From a virus, in IMG/VR virus record IMGVR_UViG_3300018079_000011, positions 1 to 64,000 of that record: DNA of 64,000 bases; one strand, written 5' to 3'. Positions 1-8,942 of the stretch are shown here, one piece after another (within the stretch, counting starts at the first letter, position 1; every line of letters starts with the position of its first letter). Both the position numbers and the translations under genes were made by a program. The notes below the pieces were generated by a model. It did no database searches. It worked only from the letters and a program-made list of their open reading frames with translations, and had not been told where the DNA came from.

Positions 1-1
1 C

Positions 2-316
2 GGAGGAACCAAGGTTCTCGTCGACATGACGATCAAGCTTGACGTCGTCAAGCCGGGGTTCGACACCACGGCGGCGTCAACTGACCTCATCGCGGCGGTG
101 ACAGCCAAGATCAACGGGCGCCGCGGCGGCGAGACGGTGTATCTCGACACCGTCATCGCGACGGTGATCGCCGTTGCGCCAGATTACATCGAGGCTGTGT
201 CCGTCACGCAGTTGCTCGTCGCCGGGGTCGTGCAGAACCCGATCGGCGACGTCGTGCCGGCGACGGCGTTCACAACGTTTCGCCCTGGTGTCATCACGAT
301 CCAGGGGCCTGGCTAG
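2..316 (+). CDS. Baseplate J-like protein, C-terminal end (5' truncated)
   Basis: The frame is open from the window edge; the first internal ATG is at 26, but codons before it (GTKVLVD) read as continuing protein, so this is the tail end of a larger gene. The fragment (TIKLDVVKPGF, then two beta-rich segments ending VITIQGPG) resembles the C-terminus of baseplate J/gp47 wedge proteins of contractile tails. It lies 2 bases before a tail gene, the usual place for gpJ. Identification is from pattern and position only. Confidence 0.6.
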   Translation, partial: GGTKVLVDMTIKLDVVKPGFDTTAASTDLIAAVTAKINGRRGGETVYLDTVIATVIAVAPDYIEAVSVTQLLVAGVVQNPIGDVVPATAFTTFRPGVITIQGPG

Positions 317-318
317 CC

Positions 319-1263
319 GTGGCTCTCTCTGCCGACGAGCAGGATCTGTTCGACATCGCGCGAGAGATGCTGCCGCACTGGTTCTTCTCGAACGCGCGTG
401 CAAACGAAGAACTCGGCGAGATCGCCAAGCTCAACGGAGCCGCTCTCACTCAAGTCAAAGAGTGGCTCGGGCGACAGACGCTGATATCTCTCGCCGACGG
501 CCCGACGTCGAACACACCGGACTGGCTCAACCAGCACGCGGTCGACCGGGGCACGCGTCGGCAGAACGGGGAGTCGGACGCGGCATTGCGCGCGCGGCTT
601 CAGACCGTTGCACAGGCACTCATTCGCCGGGTGCTGCTTGATGAGATCACGGCGATTCTCGCGGCCGACGGCATCACCTACCCGGCGTATCCCGCTCCCG
701 AGCTCGTGGAACTTCCGCGGGACGCCGTGGTTTTCGGCAACGTCACCGCGAACACCGGGACAGGTGGCACATTCTCGGGCCCATCGGGCGGGGTCATGAC
801 CTTCACGCCGACCGTGAAGTTCGCGATGCCGCCGTTCAAACTGGCGCAGTCGCCGTTCGATATCGAGGGCGGGACGACTGGGGCGAAGACCGTGCTCAAC
901 GGGCGTGTGCGCTCGTATCAGATTACGTTCACCGGCTCGACGAACGCTGGCAACAACGGAACATTCGTGACCACGGGGCTTTCGGGGAACGGTGTCACGT
1001 ACACGAACGGCAGCGGCGTTGCCGGCGCTGACTCTGCGCCCACGTGGACCGTCAAGCGCAAGGATTGGCAAGGGACGGTGCTCGACGGATTCAAGCACTC
1101 GTATCTGTCTCGAGGAGACCGCATCGGGCGCAGGGGGAGCGAGATCATCGTGATTCTGCCGTTCGGAACGGCCGATTCAACCAAGCGCGCGATTGAGGAG
1201 ATGTTGCGAACGAAAAAGGCCGCTGGCGTCGCGCTCAGAGTTGAGCGGCGCGCAGTCGCCTAG
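319..1263 (+). CDS. Tail/baseplate protein following gpJ
   Basis: A 314-residue protein starting with GTG at 319, two bases after the preceding stop. The N-terminal ~130 residues are helical and acidic (DEQDLFDIAREMLPHWFF), as in gpI/gp48-type tail proteins that sit after baseplate J. The middle (about 150-255) is Gly/Thr/Asn-rich beta sequence with an NGTFVTTGLSGNG-type patch. The C-terminus returns to a basic helical segment. It probably connects the baseplate wedge to the fibres. No catalytic motif is seen. Confidence 0.6.
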   Translation: MALSADEQDLFDIAREMLPHWFFSNARANEELGEIAKLNGAALTQVKEWLGRQTLISLADGPTSNTPDWLNQHAVDRGTRRQNGESDAALRARLQTVAQALIRRVLLDEITAILAADGITYPAYPAPELVELPRDAVVFGNVTANTGTGGTFSGPSGGVMTFTPTVKFAMPPFKLAQSPFDIEGGTTGAKTVLNGRVRSYQITFTGSTNAGNNGTFVTTGLSGNGVTYTNGSGVAGADSAPTWTVKRKDWQGTVLDGFKHSYLSRGDRIGRRGSEIIVILPFGTADSTKRAIEEMLRTKKAAGVALRVERRAVA

Positions 1264-1272
1264 GAGAACTCG

Positions 1273-2388
1273 ATGGCACTGACAGACAGCAAAGTCCTTC
1301 TCTTCAACGACGGCGAGGCCGCGGACTACGTCGACTTCAACGACGTGGTCAAGGGGGCGTCTCAGCGCGCGTGGGAATGGCCGGGATACGCCGACGCGCT
1401 TCCGCACGCGCTCGCTTCGTCGGTCGCCTACGAGACGATGTTCAGCGGCGCATCCGAAGTCGACAAAATGGTCTACTGCAAGGGGCCTGGAGCGTCGATG
1501 ACCATCAGCGGTCTGAACTATCGCATCGGCCAGGGATTTCTTGGAATGTTCGCGGGCACGGCCTCCCCCGTCGTTCTCGACCCGAAGATGCGCTGGATCT
1601 ACGTTTCGTCGGCACACTCGATCGCGATGACGGCGGCGCCCGCTGGGCAGAAGCGATTCGACGTCGTGACTATCGACATCGCCGAGAGCGCCAGCGATTC
1701 CGAGCCGCGCAATTTCAAGGACGCCACGACGGGCGCTCTCTCGACAACGACGCCGAGCAAGCGCACAAAGCTCGCAGGAACGCTCACCGTCACGCAAGGC
1801 GTGGCCGCGGGGAGCCCTGAGCCGCCCGCGGCGCCGTCGGCGCACATCGTCGCGCTGGTGCTGGTGAACGAAACTGCGGTCGAGAAAATCTATGACTGCA
1901 CGATGCCATTTGGTCTCGGACACACGTCGATCGGACTCACCCACACGCCGTCTGTGACCACCAACTGGGGCGCGCAGGCTGGCGGCGCCCTGCTCGCGGG
2001 AGCAGCCGGAGCAGTTGCGCACCTGTTTCCCCCGGAGTTCGCAGGAGATCCGTCTGCGCGTCTCCTTGGGGTGGAGATCGGATACACGCTGTCGAGCGGA
2101 TTCGCGGTCGAAGTCATCGACTTCGAGTCAGCCGCAGCGCTGTCCGTGAATGCGCTGCGTGCAATCACCGGCGATTTTACGGCCGGCGCTGGTCTCAGGC
2201 AGAGGGTCGACCTGCGCGGGTATCCGCACCGCGTGGCCGCGGCGACCTGTCACACCTTTTGGGGCACGGGCGCGCCAGCAAAGAGCGCACTCAACAGCGG
2301 ATCCGGGAAGACGGTCGCCTTGCGAATCACGTCAGGCGCCACGAACGACCGGATCGAGTGGATCAAGTGGCTTTTCGCGAAGGGCTAG
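1273..2388 (+). CDS. Putative tail fibre / receptor-binding structural protein
   Basis: A 371-residue protein preceded by a GGAGAA ribosome site just before the ATG. It is rich in Ala, Gly, Ser and Thr with alternating beta-type segments, has no signal peptide and no enzyme motif. It ends with DRIEWIKWLFAKG, and its last bases overlap the convergent lipoprotein gene by 4. Position directly after the baseplate genes makes a fibre or fibre-connector role likely; the exact family is not recognised. Confidence 0.5.
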   Translation: MALTDSKVLLFNDGEAADYVDFNDVVKGASQRAWEWPGYADALPHALASSVAYETMFSGASEVDKMVYCKGPGASMTISGLNYRIGQGFLGMFAGTASPVVLDPKMRWIYVSSAHSIAMTAAPAGQKRFDVVTIDIAESASDSEPRNFKDATTGALSTTTPSKRTKLAGTLTVTQGVAAGSPEPPAAPSAHIVALVLVNETAVEKIYDCTMPFGLGHTSIGLTHTPSVTTNWGAQAGGALLAGAAGAVAHLFPPEFAGDPSARLLGVEIGYTLSSGFAVEVIDFESAAALSVNALRAITGDFTAGAGLRQRVDLRGYPHRVAAATCHTFWGTGAPAKSALNSGSGKTVALRITSGATNDRIEWIKWLFAKG

Positions 2389-3308
2389 TGCGGGCTCATC
2401 ACGATCGTAGCCGACGTGATCGCTGATGAGCCACCGAGAAGTGACAGCCTGAGCGTGCGCCCGCGATTGTACGGGTTCGGAGTGTAGTACACGTCAGCGT
2501 TGCACGATGCCTTCGGAGCGAGCGTCTGTTGCTGGCGACACTGCATCGGATCCGCTTCGGTGAACATCAACTTGAAACCGGTCGGCTCGTCATTGCTTGG
2601 CGGGAACGGGTCTTCCGACAGTGCGAGCTCGACGCTAAGACCTGCCGATCCCGTGTTGACCAGCACGAAGCGCAGCCGTCCTTCGCTGGATCCGGGGATG
2701 AAGATCTGACCAGGAGTGAACGAAGCGGAAGGGGATGGCGCAGAATCTTGAGGGGCGGCGTCGGCATGCCCGGACGTTCCAGATCCCTCAATCGACACTC
2801 GCGCCGTGGCTCCGGCAGATCCCGTGACTACCACCTCGGCGCGACGAAGCCCGACGGCGCGCGGGGTGAACGTGACCGAGAACGCGCACCAGGCGCCCCC
2901 GGCGAGCGCGGCCGAGCACCCGTTAGCTTGAGCGGAGAACTCGGCCGACTGTTCTCCGTTGATGGCTGCCACCAACTTACCGCTCGTCGTGTCGCCGTAA
3001 TTGGTCACCGTCACCGTCTGCGGCGAACTCGGCTGACCCGTCGCCGTGTCCGGGAACACGAGCCGCTCCGGCCGGGCGCCGAGCACCGCGGGGCCGTCGG
3101 CCGCCACCGCGTCCCCCTCCACCTGCAGTCCGGCCTCAGGCATCGCGCGGGAGCCCCCCACGAGCGCGTCTGCCGGGTCGGCGTCGCCGACCGGGGACGA
3201 TACCTCTCCGGGCGAACCGGACGCGTCTGGGGCGACAGCAGTGGGCTTGCCGGACGTGCCGCCGCAGGCGGCGCACCAACCCAGAAAGACAACGGCGGCG
3301 ACCCTCAT
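2385..3308 (-). CDS. Lipoprotein with Hydin/ASPM-type Ig-like domain (cargo gene)
   Basis: A 307-residue protein with a short signal peptide and lipobox (GWCAAC, Cys at about residue 15), so it should be a lipidated envelope protein. After an acidic Pro/Asp/Ala linker, residues about 80-175 match the choice-of-anchor D / ASPM-SPD2-Hydin pattern (RLVFPDTATGQ, VTVTNYGDT, CAFSVTFTPRAVG, VSIEGSGT). A second similar beta domain follows to the C-terminus. Such lipoproteins are typical of Myxococcota genomes rather than virions. It is antisense to the tail operon and overlaps its partner gene by 4 bases (ATGA), so it is best read as a lysogeny cargo gene. Confidence 0.7.
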   Translation of the reverse strand: MRVAAVVFLGWCAACGGTSGKPTAVAPDASGSPGEVSSPVGDADPADALVGGSRAMPEAGLQVEGDAVAADGPAVLGARPERLVFPDTATGQPSSPQTVTVTNYGDTTSGKLVAAINGEQSAEFSAQANGCSAALAGGAWCAFSVTFTPRAVGLRRAEVVVTGSAGATARVSIEGSGTSGHADAAPQDSAPSPSASFTPGQIFIPGSSEGRLRFVLVNTGSAGLSVELALSEDPFPPSNDEPTGFKLMFTEADPMQCRQQQTLAPKASCNADVYYTPNPYNRGRTLRLSLLGGSSAITSATIVMSPH

Positions 3309-3892
3309 TGTCCCGCCGCTCGCGAATCATCCTGATCGGCCTGGCGGATGAGCGCCAAGACCCGCCCATGCCACGATTGAGCCTCCGTGATGGCCGCTCG
3401 GTATGCGTGGTCACTTTTGCTCACTTGGTAGGCCAAAAACGTGACGACGTGAACGGGACGAGCCACGTCGTTGACCACGATCTTCAGGTCGACTCGGTTC
3501 ACCTTCTCCGATGACGTGCGCTTCGCGGTGAGCGCTCCCGCGAGGATGCCAACGGGACCCAGGAGCACGCCGCCCACCAGCGCGCGTCCCGCCTGACTCG
3601 AGCGGGATGTCTTCGTCACGGTCTCGCCGTCTTCGAGGATTTCAGCCTGAAGCACGTCGCGATAGTTGATGACTCTCGCAGGAGCGCCACGGCTGACCAA
3701 GCACACGGTCTTACTCTCTTGGTCGACCGAGATCCCGGCGCCGCCGTCCACGCCCATGTACTGCTGCGTTGGCTTGAAGCCGGGAGCGGCATTCACCGAC
3801 GCCTGCAGCGATGCGCGCTGGTTAGCGTTGACGATAGCCATCGCGACGCCGAGTCCGATGGTCAGCAGGGCTACGATCAGGACAAGTTCCAT
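3305..3892 (-). CDS. Single-span membrane protein with glycine-zipper segment (cargo partner)
   Basis: A 195-residue protein. The reading frame is open upstream to 4144, but that extension is low-complexity, whereas the ATG at 3892 begins directly with a hydrophobic segment (ELVLIVALLTIGLGVAMAIV), so the short start is chosen. Residues about 110-130 form a Gly-rich hydrophobic patch (GGVLLGPVGILAGALTA). The rest is soluble beta-type. It is the first gene of the two-gene minus-strand unit with the Hydin-type lipoprotein. Function is unknown; prophage envelope proteins in such positions may act in superinfection exclusion. Confidence 0.6.
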   Translation of the reverse strand: MELVLIVALLTIGLGVAMAIVNANQRASLQASVNAAPGFKPTQQYMGVDGGAGISVDQESKTVCLVSRGAPARVINYRDVLQAEILEDGETVTKTSRSSQAGRALVGGVLLGPVGILAGALTAKRTSSEKVNRVDLKIVVNDVARPVHVVTFLAYQVSKSDHAYRAAITEAQSWHGRVLALIRQADQDDSRAAGQ

Positions 3893-4192
3893 CGACCGCC
3901 CATGTTCCGCCCAGTCAAAACGCGTGCCAATCCTGAACGTCTGTCCCTGGGGTGCGCAGTCCCCAGGTCGCGGAACCTGGCTCCCCGCCCGCCCGATGCG
4001 AGTCTCCGACTGAGGCTCCGTCGCCGTTTGTACCCCTGTTGACCCCTCGACAGCCGGTGGCGGCGGGGCCTCATCTATCAGCGCTGGGGGGTAGTGGGTC
4101 AGTTTGAGGATCCGGCGGACCGCATGCCGCAGTGACGGCCGCAAGGTGATTTGACGCCGCCGTCGCCGCCTTGGTACGAGTGATCACGCGCC

Positions 4193-4456
4193 ATGTCGAT
4201 GCCCGACGCGGACTTCGCTCTGCTCATGCGCCACCTAGGGTCGGTGGGCGCGAAAGGCCGCGCCTGCCCGGTCTGCGAAACAGCCAGTTGGCGAGCCGAC
4301 GGTCCCTTCGGCCTCATGGTCCTGACTCCCGATCCGGAGCGCAGTACAGCGGTGATTGTGGGGCCCAAGGTGGTTCCGATGGTCCTTCTCATCTGCAACA
4401 AGTGCAGCTACACCATGCAGTTCGCGTGGGCTGAGATAAAGAAGAACGGGCCGTGA
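4193..4456 (+). CDS. Small zinc-ribbon protein
   Basis: An 87-residue protein with two Cys pairs, CPVC at about 28-31 and CNKC at about 70-73, separated by a beta-type stretch. This is a classic four-cysteine zinc ribbon. ATGs at 4193 and 4199 are both possible. It overlaps the next gene by 4 bases. The 300 bases before it (3893-4192) hold only the upstream region of the divergent minus-strand gene, with no convincing gene. Role unknown. Confidence 0.6.
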   Translation: MSMPDADFALLMRHLGSVGAKGRACPVCETASWRADGPFGLMVLTPDPERSTAVIVGPKVVPMVLLICNKCSYTMQFAWAEIKKNGP

Positions 4457-4863
4457 CCGACGACAACGGCGGCGAGCGCGAACTCGCGAAAGTAACGGTG
4501 ATCAACCGTAAGGAGATATCGATCTCCCAGACGGTTAACTACGACATGAGCCCCATCGCTGCAGACGCTCACAAGCACCGCGCCGACGCAGACGCGCGAA
4601 TCGCTGAGGCCCAGGCCAGGTCAGCCGAGGCCACGTATTCCGTGCCGGCCATCCAGGAGACCAAGCGCGAGAACTTCAAAATGGGGGCGACCATCGTTGG
4701 GTTGCTCACGATCGTTGGGATAGCGGCCAGCGAGCTTTCCGGTGCGCCACTGGCGTGGGTGCTCGGCATCAGTAGCGGCACATTGACCGCCGCGTGGGGA
4801 GTGAGAGAGGCGATCAAAGCGAAGGGCAAGAAGCCCAAGGAGATCGCTCCGCCAGAGTCCTAG
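4453..4863 (+). CDS. Membrane protein with two predicted TM segments
   Basis: A 136-residue protein starting with GTG that overlaps the preceding stop (GTGA). Residues 1-75 are polar, with an Ala/Arg/Glu-rich helical part (ADARIAEAQARSAEA). Two hydrophobic segments follow at about 78-93 and 98-116, then a basic tail (KAKGKKPKE). This is a plausible holin- or envelope-associated protein, but its place before the spike gene rather than beside the endolysin leaves the role open. Confidence 0.5.
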   Translation: MTDDNGGERELAKVTVINRKEISISQTVNYDMSPIAADAHKHRADADARIAEAQARSAEATYSVPAIQETKRENFKMGATIVGLLTIVGIAASELSGAPLAWVLGISSGTLTAAWGVREAIKAKGKKPKEIAPPES

Positions 4864-4944
4864 TCAACCGCCGCCAACCTGGCGTCAAGTAGCGCGTCAG
4901 CCTCGAAACCCAGGGTCGACCCGCGTCCCGCCCTACGATGGGCC

Positions 4945-7461
4945 GTGGCAGTCGTACAACTGACCGGTCTCATGCGTGATGGCTCCGCTCCCGCGGAGGA
5001 GCCTCTCGCCCAGCGAATCGCGTGGGCGCGCGCCGAGGACGGGCGAATCAACATCACGATCACCAAGGCCGACGGGACGCCGCAGTCTCTCACCGGCACG
5101 GCGATCGTGTTCGCGGTCCGCCCGCGCCGCACGATCGGTGCTGCCGACGGGCTGCCGCTTATCTCCCGCCAGGCCGTGATCGACAACGCCGCCGCTGGGC
5201 TGGCGCACTTCGCGGTCACGTCCGGAGACACCAACGCGCTTACCGAGAGGAAAGCCTATCGCTACGACGTCCAGTTGACCGACACGACCGGGGCGCGCTG
5301 GCAGATCGTCACCGAGAGCGAGTTCTATCTCAACCCGATCGTGTCGTTCCCCGGCGACCAAGTGACGGTGTTGCCGCCGAGCGTGCCGCTGACCCCGGGA
5401 GTCGGGCCGGGAACGGTGACCGACGTCGAGGTGGCCGCCGCGAACAAGGACGGGGCGGCGAATGTGCCATCGATGCGCACGCTGGGGACGGGCGCGCTTC
5501 AGGCTGCGGCCGGCAATGACTCGAGGCTGTCGGACGCGCGGTTCCCGACGACGCAGGCTGGGTGGGACGCGACGCTCGTGCGCTACTACCTGCTCGACTA
5601 CGACGGCGGGAGCGACGCGAACGTCGGCTACGTGGATGCCGCGGCCGGGGCCACGATCGATCCCGCTGGCAAGGCGCTGAAGACGGTCGAGCGACTCATG
5701 GAGATCTTCCCTACGACCGGCGGCGGGCGCTCTGTCGTGGTCATGCAGAAACTCCGCGCTGGCGGTGCGAACTACCTGAAAAAAGACGGCGCCACTCAGG
5801 ACAGCATCAACACGAGCGCGCTCGTCGGATACTCGATGCTCTGGCGGGGCTCAACCGACCTCACGAACAGCGCCGAGGACAAGGTGCGCATCGGGTTCAT
5901 GACGGCGGTCGCGGGGCCCAATGGTGACGGGTCTTTCACGTGTGCCGGGGGCGGGACGTCGTCGGTTTTCTCGGTGGCCGCGGGATCGCTCGGGGCGGAA
6001 CCAGCGGCGATTCAGTATCGCGTGCGCTTCGACGCGAACACTGCGACCGCATCCCTGAGGAACATCTGTCGGCTCATCACCGCTCACACGACCACGCAAC
6101 TGACGACGACGGCGTTCCCTGCAACGCCCTCGGCGTCTGATACATTTTTCGTGGAGCGGCCCGGCGTCCGCATGGACAAGCTGTTCCACACGTCCATGTC
6201 GATGATGGCCGTGACGCCCACGCCAGCGCAGGCGACCGCCGGGATCAACGGATGTCAGTTCGTCGGCCTTGCGTTCACGTCGACCACGTCCGGGCAGGTT
6301 CAACTCACGGGGAGCAGTCTCAACATCTCGGGCTGCGAGCTCACCGGGGCAACGAACAACTTCGTGATGACCGCGACGAACATCTATCGCCTCAGCGTCG
6401 GCGGGAATGGATACAGCGACGAGGGCGGGTCCTTTCGAACGCACGCGATGGGGTTCCGCACTGCAAGCCCGATCACGATCACCCGCTGCATGTTCGTCAA
6501 CATGACCGACGCTGGGCTCATGAATACGGCTCAGGCGTCGAGTATCTCCCTCTGTTCCACTGGGATCTACGGGGTCAAGTCGTATTTTGCCACTCGGCCG
6601 CTCGTGTTCTTTTGTGGCTTCCCCAGCAGCCGCACGGAGAACAACTTCGCGCAGACGGCTGCGTTTCAGGTCGGTGACGCGGTCACCAGTAATCCGGCGC
6701 CGCGGATGGAAAAGGGGCTGGACATCACGGGCTCAAACGTGTGCGTGCGGCGGGTGGACTTTGCCAACTGCACCAGCCCATGCATCACCCTACTGGGCGT
6801 TGGGATGCAACTTTTCATCGACGGGTGCACGGGCAGTTCGGGGAACACCAACGTGGGCCTCGACGCCACGGGTGCGCGCAACTGCACGCTCACGATGGGG
6901 CTGACCAACGCCAACGCGTTCACGGGGACGGCCGGCGACATCCGCGCCGTCGGGCCCGCCGTCACGACGCACGCGGGGCTCCTCACGACGAACCTCAGGG
7001 ACAGCGCAGGGAATCACTACCTCGGCACCGGCGGGGAAGTCGTCGGCCCCTGCACGATGCTCACGAACTCCGAGGGCACGGCGCTGGCGATCGGCGCCCT
7101 GATGCGCGGCTCAAGCGCGAGCGCAGTCCTGCGCGCACAGGCTGACACCGTGGCCAATGCGGGCGGGGCGTCGGGCGCGCCTCTCTGGGTGGCCGTGACC
7201 GCGGCTGGGGCTGGCGTGGCGGGGTACTTCGTCGCGGCCGGAGTGGCGCAAAAGTGGGTGCTACACGACGCGGCCCCGACGGACCGCGCTCTCAGTTACG
7301 TCTCGGTGGGTACGACCGGCACAGCGACGACCACGATCCCGCCGTCCGCGGCCACGAATCAAAAGCTTCGGCTGGGCCACGTGGCCAAGGTGTCGGGAAG
7401 TCTCGGGCTGGTGATCGGCGCTCCGGATCTTTTCCCCGTCGCGGCTGACGGGCTGTTCTGA
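4945..7461 (+). CDS. Large tail spike/fibre with BppU-like N-terminus and beta-helix-like body
   Basis: An 838-residue protein, GTG start. Residues about 25-135 (KADGTPQSLTGTAIVFAVRP, then PLISRQAVID and YRYDVQLTDTTG) resemble the N-terminal attachment domain of lactococcal baseplate upper proteins (BppU). Residues about 150-200 read like the collar of many fibres (AAAGNDSRLSDAR). The long centre (about 260-660) has repeated short beta strands with Asn/Ser/Thr/Cys turns, as in right-handed beta-helix spikes. The C-terminus is a small beta domain. Likely trimeric and host-surface binding, possibly a depolymerase; no catalytic pair can be assigned by eye. Confidence 0.7.
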   Translation: MAVVQLTGLMRDGSAPAEEPLAQRIAWARAEDGRINITITKADGTPQSLTGTAIVFAVRPRRTIGAADGLPLISRQAVIDNAAAGLAHFAVTSGDTNALTERKAYRYDVQLTDTTGARWQIVTESEFYLNPIVSFPGDQVTVLPPSVPLTPGVGPGTVTDVEVAAANKDGAANVPSMRTLGTGALQAAAGNDSRLSDARFPTTQAGWDATLVRYYLLDYDGGSDANVGYVDAAAGATIDPAGKALKTVERLMEIFPTTGGGRSVVVMQKLRAGGANYLKKDGATQDSINTSALVGYSMLWRGSTDLTNSAEDKVRIGFMTAVAGPNGDGSFTCAGGGTSSVFSVAAGSLGAEPAAIQYRVRFDANTATASLRNICRLITAHTTTQLTTTAFPATPSASDTFFVERPGVRMDKLFHTSMSMMAVTPTPAQATAGINGCQFVGLAFTSTTSGQVQLTGSSLNISGCELTGATNNFVMTATNIYRLSVGGNGYSDEGGSFRTHAMGFRTASPITITRCMFVNMTDAGLMNTAQASSISLCSTGIYGVKSYFATRPLVFFCGFPSSRTENNFAQTAAFQVGDAVTSNPAPRMEKGLDITGSNVCVRRVDFANCTSPCITLLGVGMQLFIDGCTGSSGNTNVGLDATGARNCTLTMGLTNANAFTGTAGDIRAVGPAVTTHAGLLTTNLRDSAGNHYLGTGGEVVGPCTMLTNSEGTALAIGALMRGSSASAVLRAQADTVANAGGASGAPLWVAVTAAGAGVAGYFVAAGVAQKWVLHDAAPTDRALSYVSVGTTGTATTTIPPSAATNQKLRLGHVAKVSGSLGLVIGAPDLFPVAADGLF

Positions 7462-7868
7462 TGGTCACGCTGGCGATTTCCGGCGTGGTCGCCGACGGCT
7501 CAGGGTCCTGGGTGCCTGTGCCCCAGCGGATCCGCTGTGTGCGCGGCGAGGACATGGAGATCGTGCTGACGCTCACCAAGTCTGACGGCAGTGTGTTCAA
7601 CCCGACCGGCTCGACGCTGTCACTCGCGGTTCGCCCCAAGAACACGATCGGTGCCGCCGACGGAACCCCGCTCATTGCGCGCTCGGCAACGATCGTCGAC
7701 GCCGCTGCCGGGAAGGTGAAATTTACGATCAGCAGCGCCGACACGCTGGACTGGCGCGAGCGCAAGACATATCGCTACGACGTCAATCTCCGCGACACCG
7801 CGCTGCTGCGCTACCAGGTCGTCCCCGAGTCCGAATGGTGGCTGGCGCCCGTCGTGAGCACGCCGTGA
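7461..7868 (+). CDS. BppU-like baseplate attachment domain, stand-alone
   Basis: A 135-residue protein whose start overlaps the preceding stop (TGATG). It repeats the N-terminal domain of the 838-residue spike almost motif for motif: TKSDGSVFNPTGSTLSLAVR, NTIGAADGTPLI, YRYDVNLRDTA, ESEWWLAP. This is a paralogue of the spike's attachment domain with no receptor-binding body. It probably attaches to the baseplate as a cap, adaptor or base for a separately encoded tip. Confidence 0.65.
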   Translation: MVTLAISGVVADGSGSWVPVPQRIRCVRGEDMEIVLTLTKSDGSVFNPTGSTLSLAVRPKNTIGAADGTPLIARSATIVDAAAGKVKFTISSADTLDWRERKTYRYDVNLRDTALLRYQVVPESEWWLAPVVSTP

Positions 7869-7916
7869 CAGCAGAAGTTGGCGAGGAGCGGCCAGGGCTG
7901 CGAACATGATCACACC

Positions 7917-8417
7917 ATGAGCAGCACCGACGACAAGCCGCCGCCGGCCCCAAGGGTGCGACGGTCCACCGACGAGGAACTGCGGGTGCTCGGGCGCTGG
8001 CAAAAGCTCGTTCCAGCCGCGAAGTTGACTGCGCTCGTAATCGGGATCATTGTGCCGTCGATTGCCGGATCGATGTCGGCCATCTCGGCCGCGAAGGCAA
8101 CGGCAGAGGCGCAGAGCCATGCGGTCAAACAGAAGTCTGAAGCGGGATTTCAGGTGACCAAGGCGGCCGTCGAGGAACTCCAGGCACGCGTGCTGGTGCT
8201 CGAGCAGGCGGCCCGCCGAGCTCAAGCCGCCGAGGCGCGCGCCAAGCGGCCGAAGCAAGCTCGCGCACAGCCTCCGTTGCCCCCGGCGCCGACGGTGGCG
8301 GTCACAGAACGGCCCAAGGCGCTACCGCGCGATCTCGACAAGGCAGAGCGTCAGGTCTACCAAGGGGCGCCCACGTCACAGCCGCCGGCCGCGCGCGCTT
8401 CAGACGCTGCCCCATGA
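7917..8417 (+). CDS. Single-TM, coiled-coil, proline-tailed protein (lysis region)
   Basis: The ATG at 7917 is preferred over one at 7878 because it starts a clean protein (MSSTDDKPPPAP). The 166 residues are a basic N-terminus, a hydrophobic span at about 36-58, an Ala/Glu/Gln helical coiled coil to about 110, then a Pro/Ala-rich tail. That is the general shape of inner-membrane spanins and some holins. It lies just before a second TM protein and the endolysin region, so a lysis role is likely but unproven. Confidence 0.5.
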   Translation: MSSTDDKPPPAPRVRRSTDEELRVLGRWQKLVPAAKLTALVIGIIVPSIAGSMSAISAAKATAEAQSHAVKQKSEAGFQVTKAAVEELQARVLVLEQAARRAQAAEARAKRPKQARAQPPLPPAPTVAVTERPKALPRDLDKAERQVYQGAPTSQPPAARASDAAP

Positions 8418-8471
8418 GCCGAACGGAGATCTCAGGGAGAATCGAATGCCACGCACGACGGAGTTGCAGCG

Positions 8472-8837
8472 GTGTCTGACGCCGACGAGTTCCCTACGCC
8501 GCGATCTTCGGATCGTACCGATCGATTCTCGGCCCTCGCCCACGCGCTCGCCGACACCTCGGTCGAGGCTGCGGCGCTTAGGCAGAGCCTGTGGAATGCT
8601 GCGCGCGGAGTTGACCGCGTTGAGGGATTTGCTCGCCAAGCACTGCTTATAGAGGCGGCGAATCGGCTGAACAAGGTCGCCAAGATCCTCGTGGACGTGG
8701 CTGCTCAACTGCGAGCCGAGGCTGGGATCACTCAGGAGATCCGTGCGCAGGAACGCAAGCGCATCCGCGTGCGCGTGGTCGTCATGGGGATGGCGATCGG
8801 AGTGGCGGCATTCTTGGTCGGCTACGGGATGCACTGA
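8472..8837 (+). CDS. C-terminally anchored membrane protein, possible holin/lysis accessory
   Basis: A 121-residue protein, GTG start with a GGAG site 9 bases upstream. Residues 1-95 are helical (ALADTSVEAAALRQSLWNAA, LIEAANRLNKVAKILVDVAA), then a basic stretch (QERKRIRVR) precedes one hydrophobic span at about 101-118. An ATG at 8446 in another frame has a better ribosome site but opens a low-quality reading frame. Likely tail-anchored in the inner membrane; lysis role inferred from location. Confidence 0.5.
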   Translation: MSDADEFPTPRSSDRTDRFSALAHALADTSVEAAALRQSLWNAARGVDRVEGFARQALLIEAANRLNKVAKILVDVAAQLRAEAGITQEIRAQERKRIRVRVVVMGMAIGVAAFLVGYGMH

Positions 8838-8877
8838 TAACTGGGCGCGTGAGGGGACGGGTGTCACGCTCGCGGCA

Positions 8878-8941
8878 GAGACCCCTCTCGCGCACTCAAC
8901 CCCTGAACCCCTCGCGGCGCGAATCGCGTGGGAGGGGTCTC
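8878..8941. terminator. Bidirectional hairpin between convergent genes
   Basis: GAGACCCCTC (8878-8887) pairs perfectly with GAGGGGTCTC (8932-8941), with further short GC pairing in the loop. It sits exactly between the plus-strand lysis gene ending at 8837 and the minus-strand endolysin ending at 8943, so it can serve both directions. There is no clear T-tract. Confidence 0.55.
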
Positions 8942-8942
8942 G

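Noticed and set aside
313-1098. Long antisense open frame opposite the tail protein gene
   Set aside because: High GC makes the third-position strand open; the translation is Arg/His-rich without domain features and has no ribosome site, while the plus frame is coherent. Many similar antisense frames (for example 1177-2022, 29270-30547, 53564-54847, 60095-61375) were dropped for the same reason.
3893-4144. N-terminal extension of the minus-strand membrane protein
   Set aside because: The extra 84 residues are Pro/Arg-rich and precede what is a clean N-terminal membrane segment at 3892.
8446-8652. ATG with good ribosome site opening a 68-residue frame
   Set aside because: The translation is Arg/Pro/Ser-rich and ends inside the membrane-protein gene, whose own frame is clearly coding; coupling is possible but the ORF itself is not convincing.
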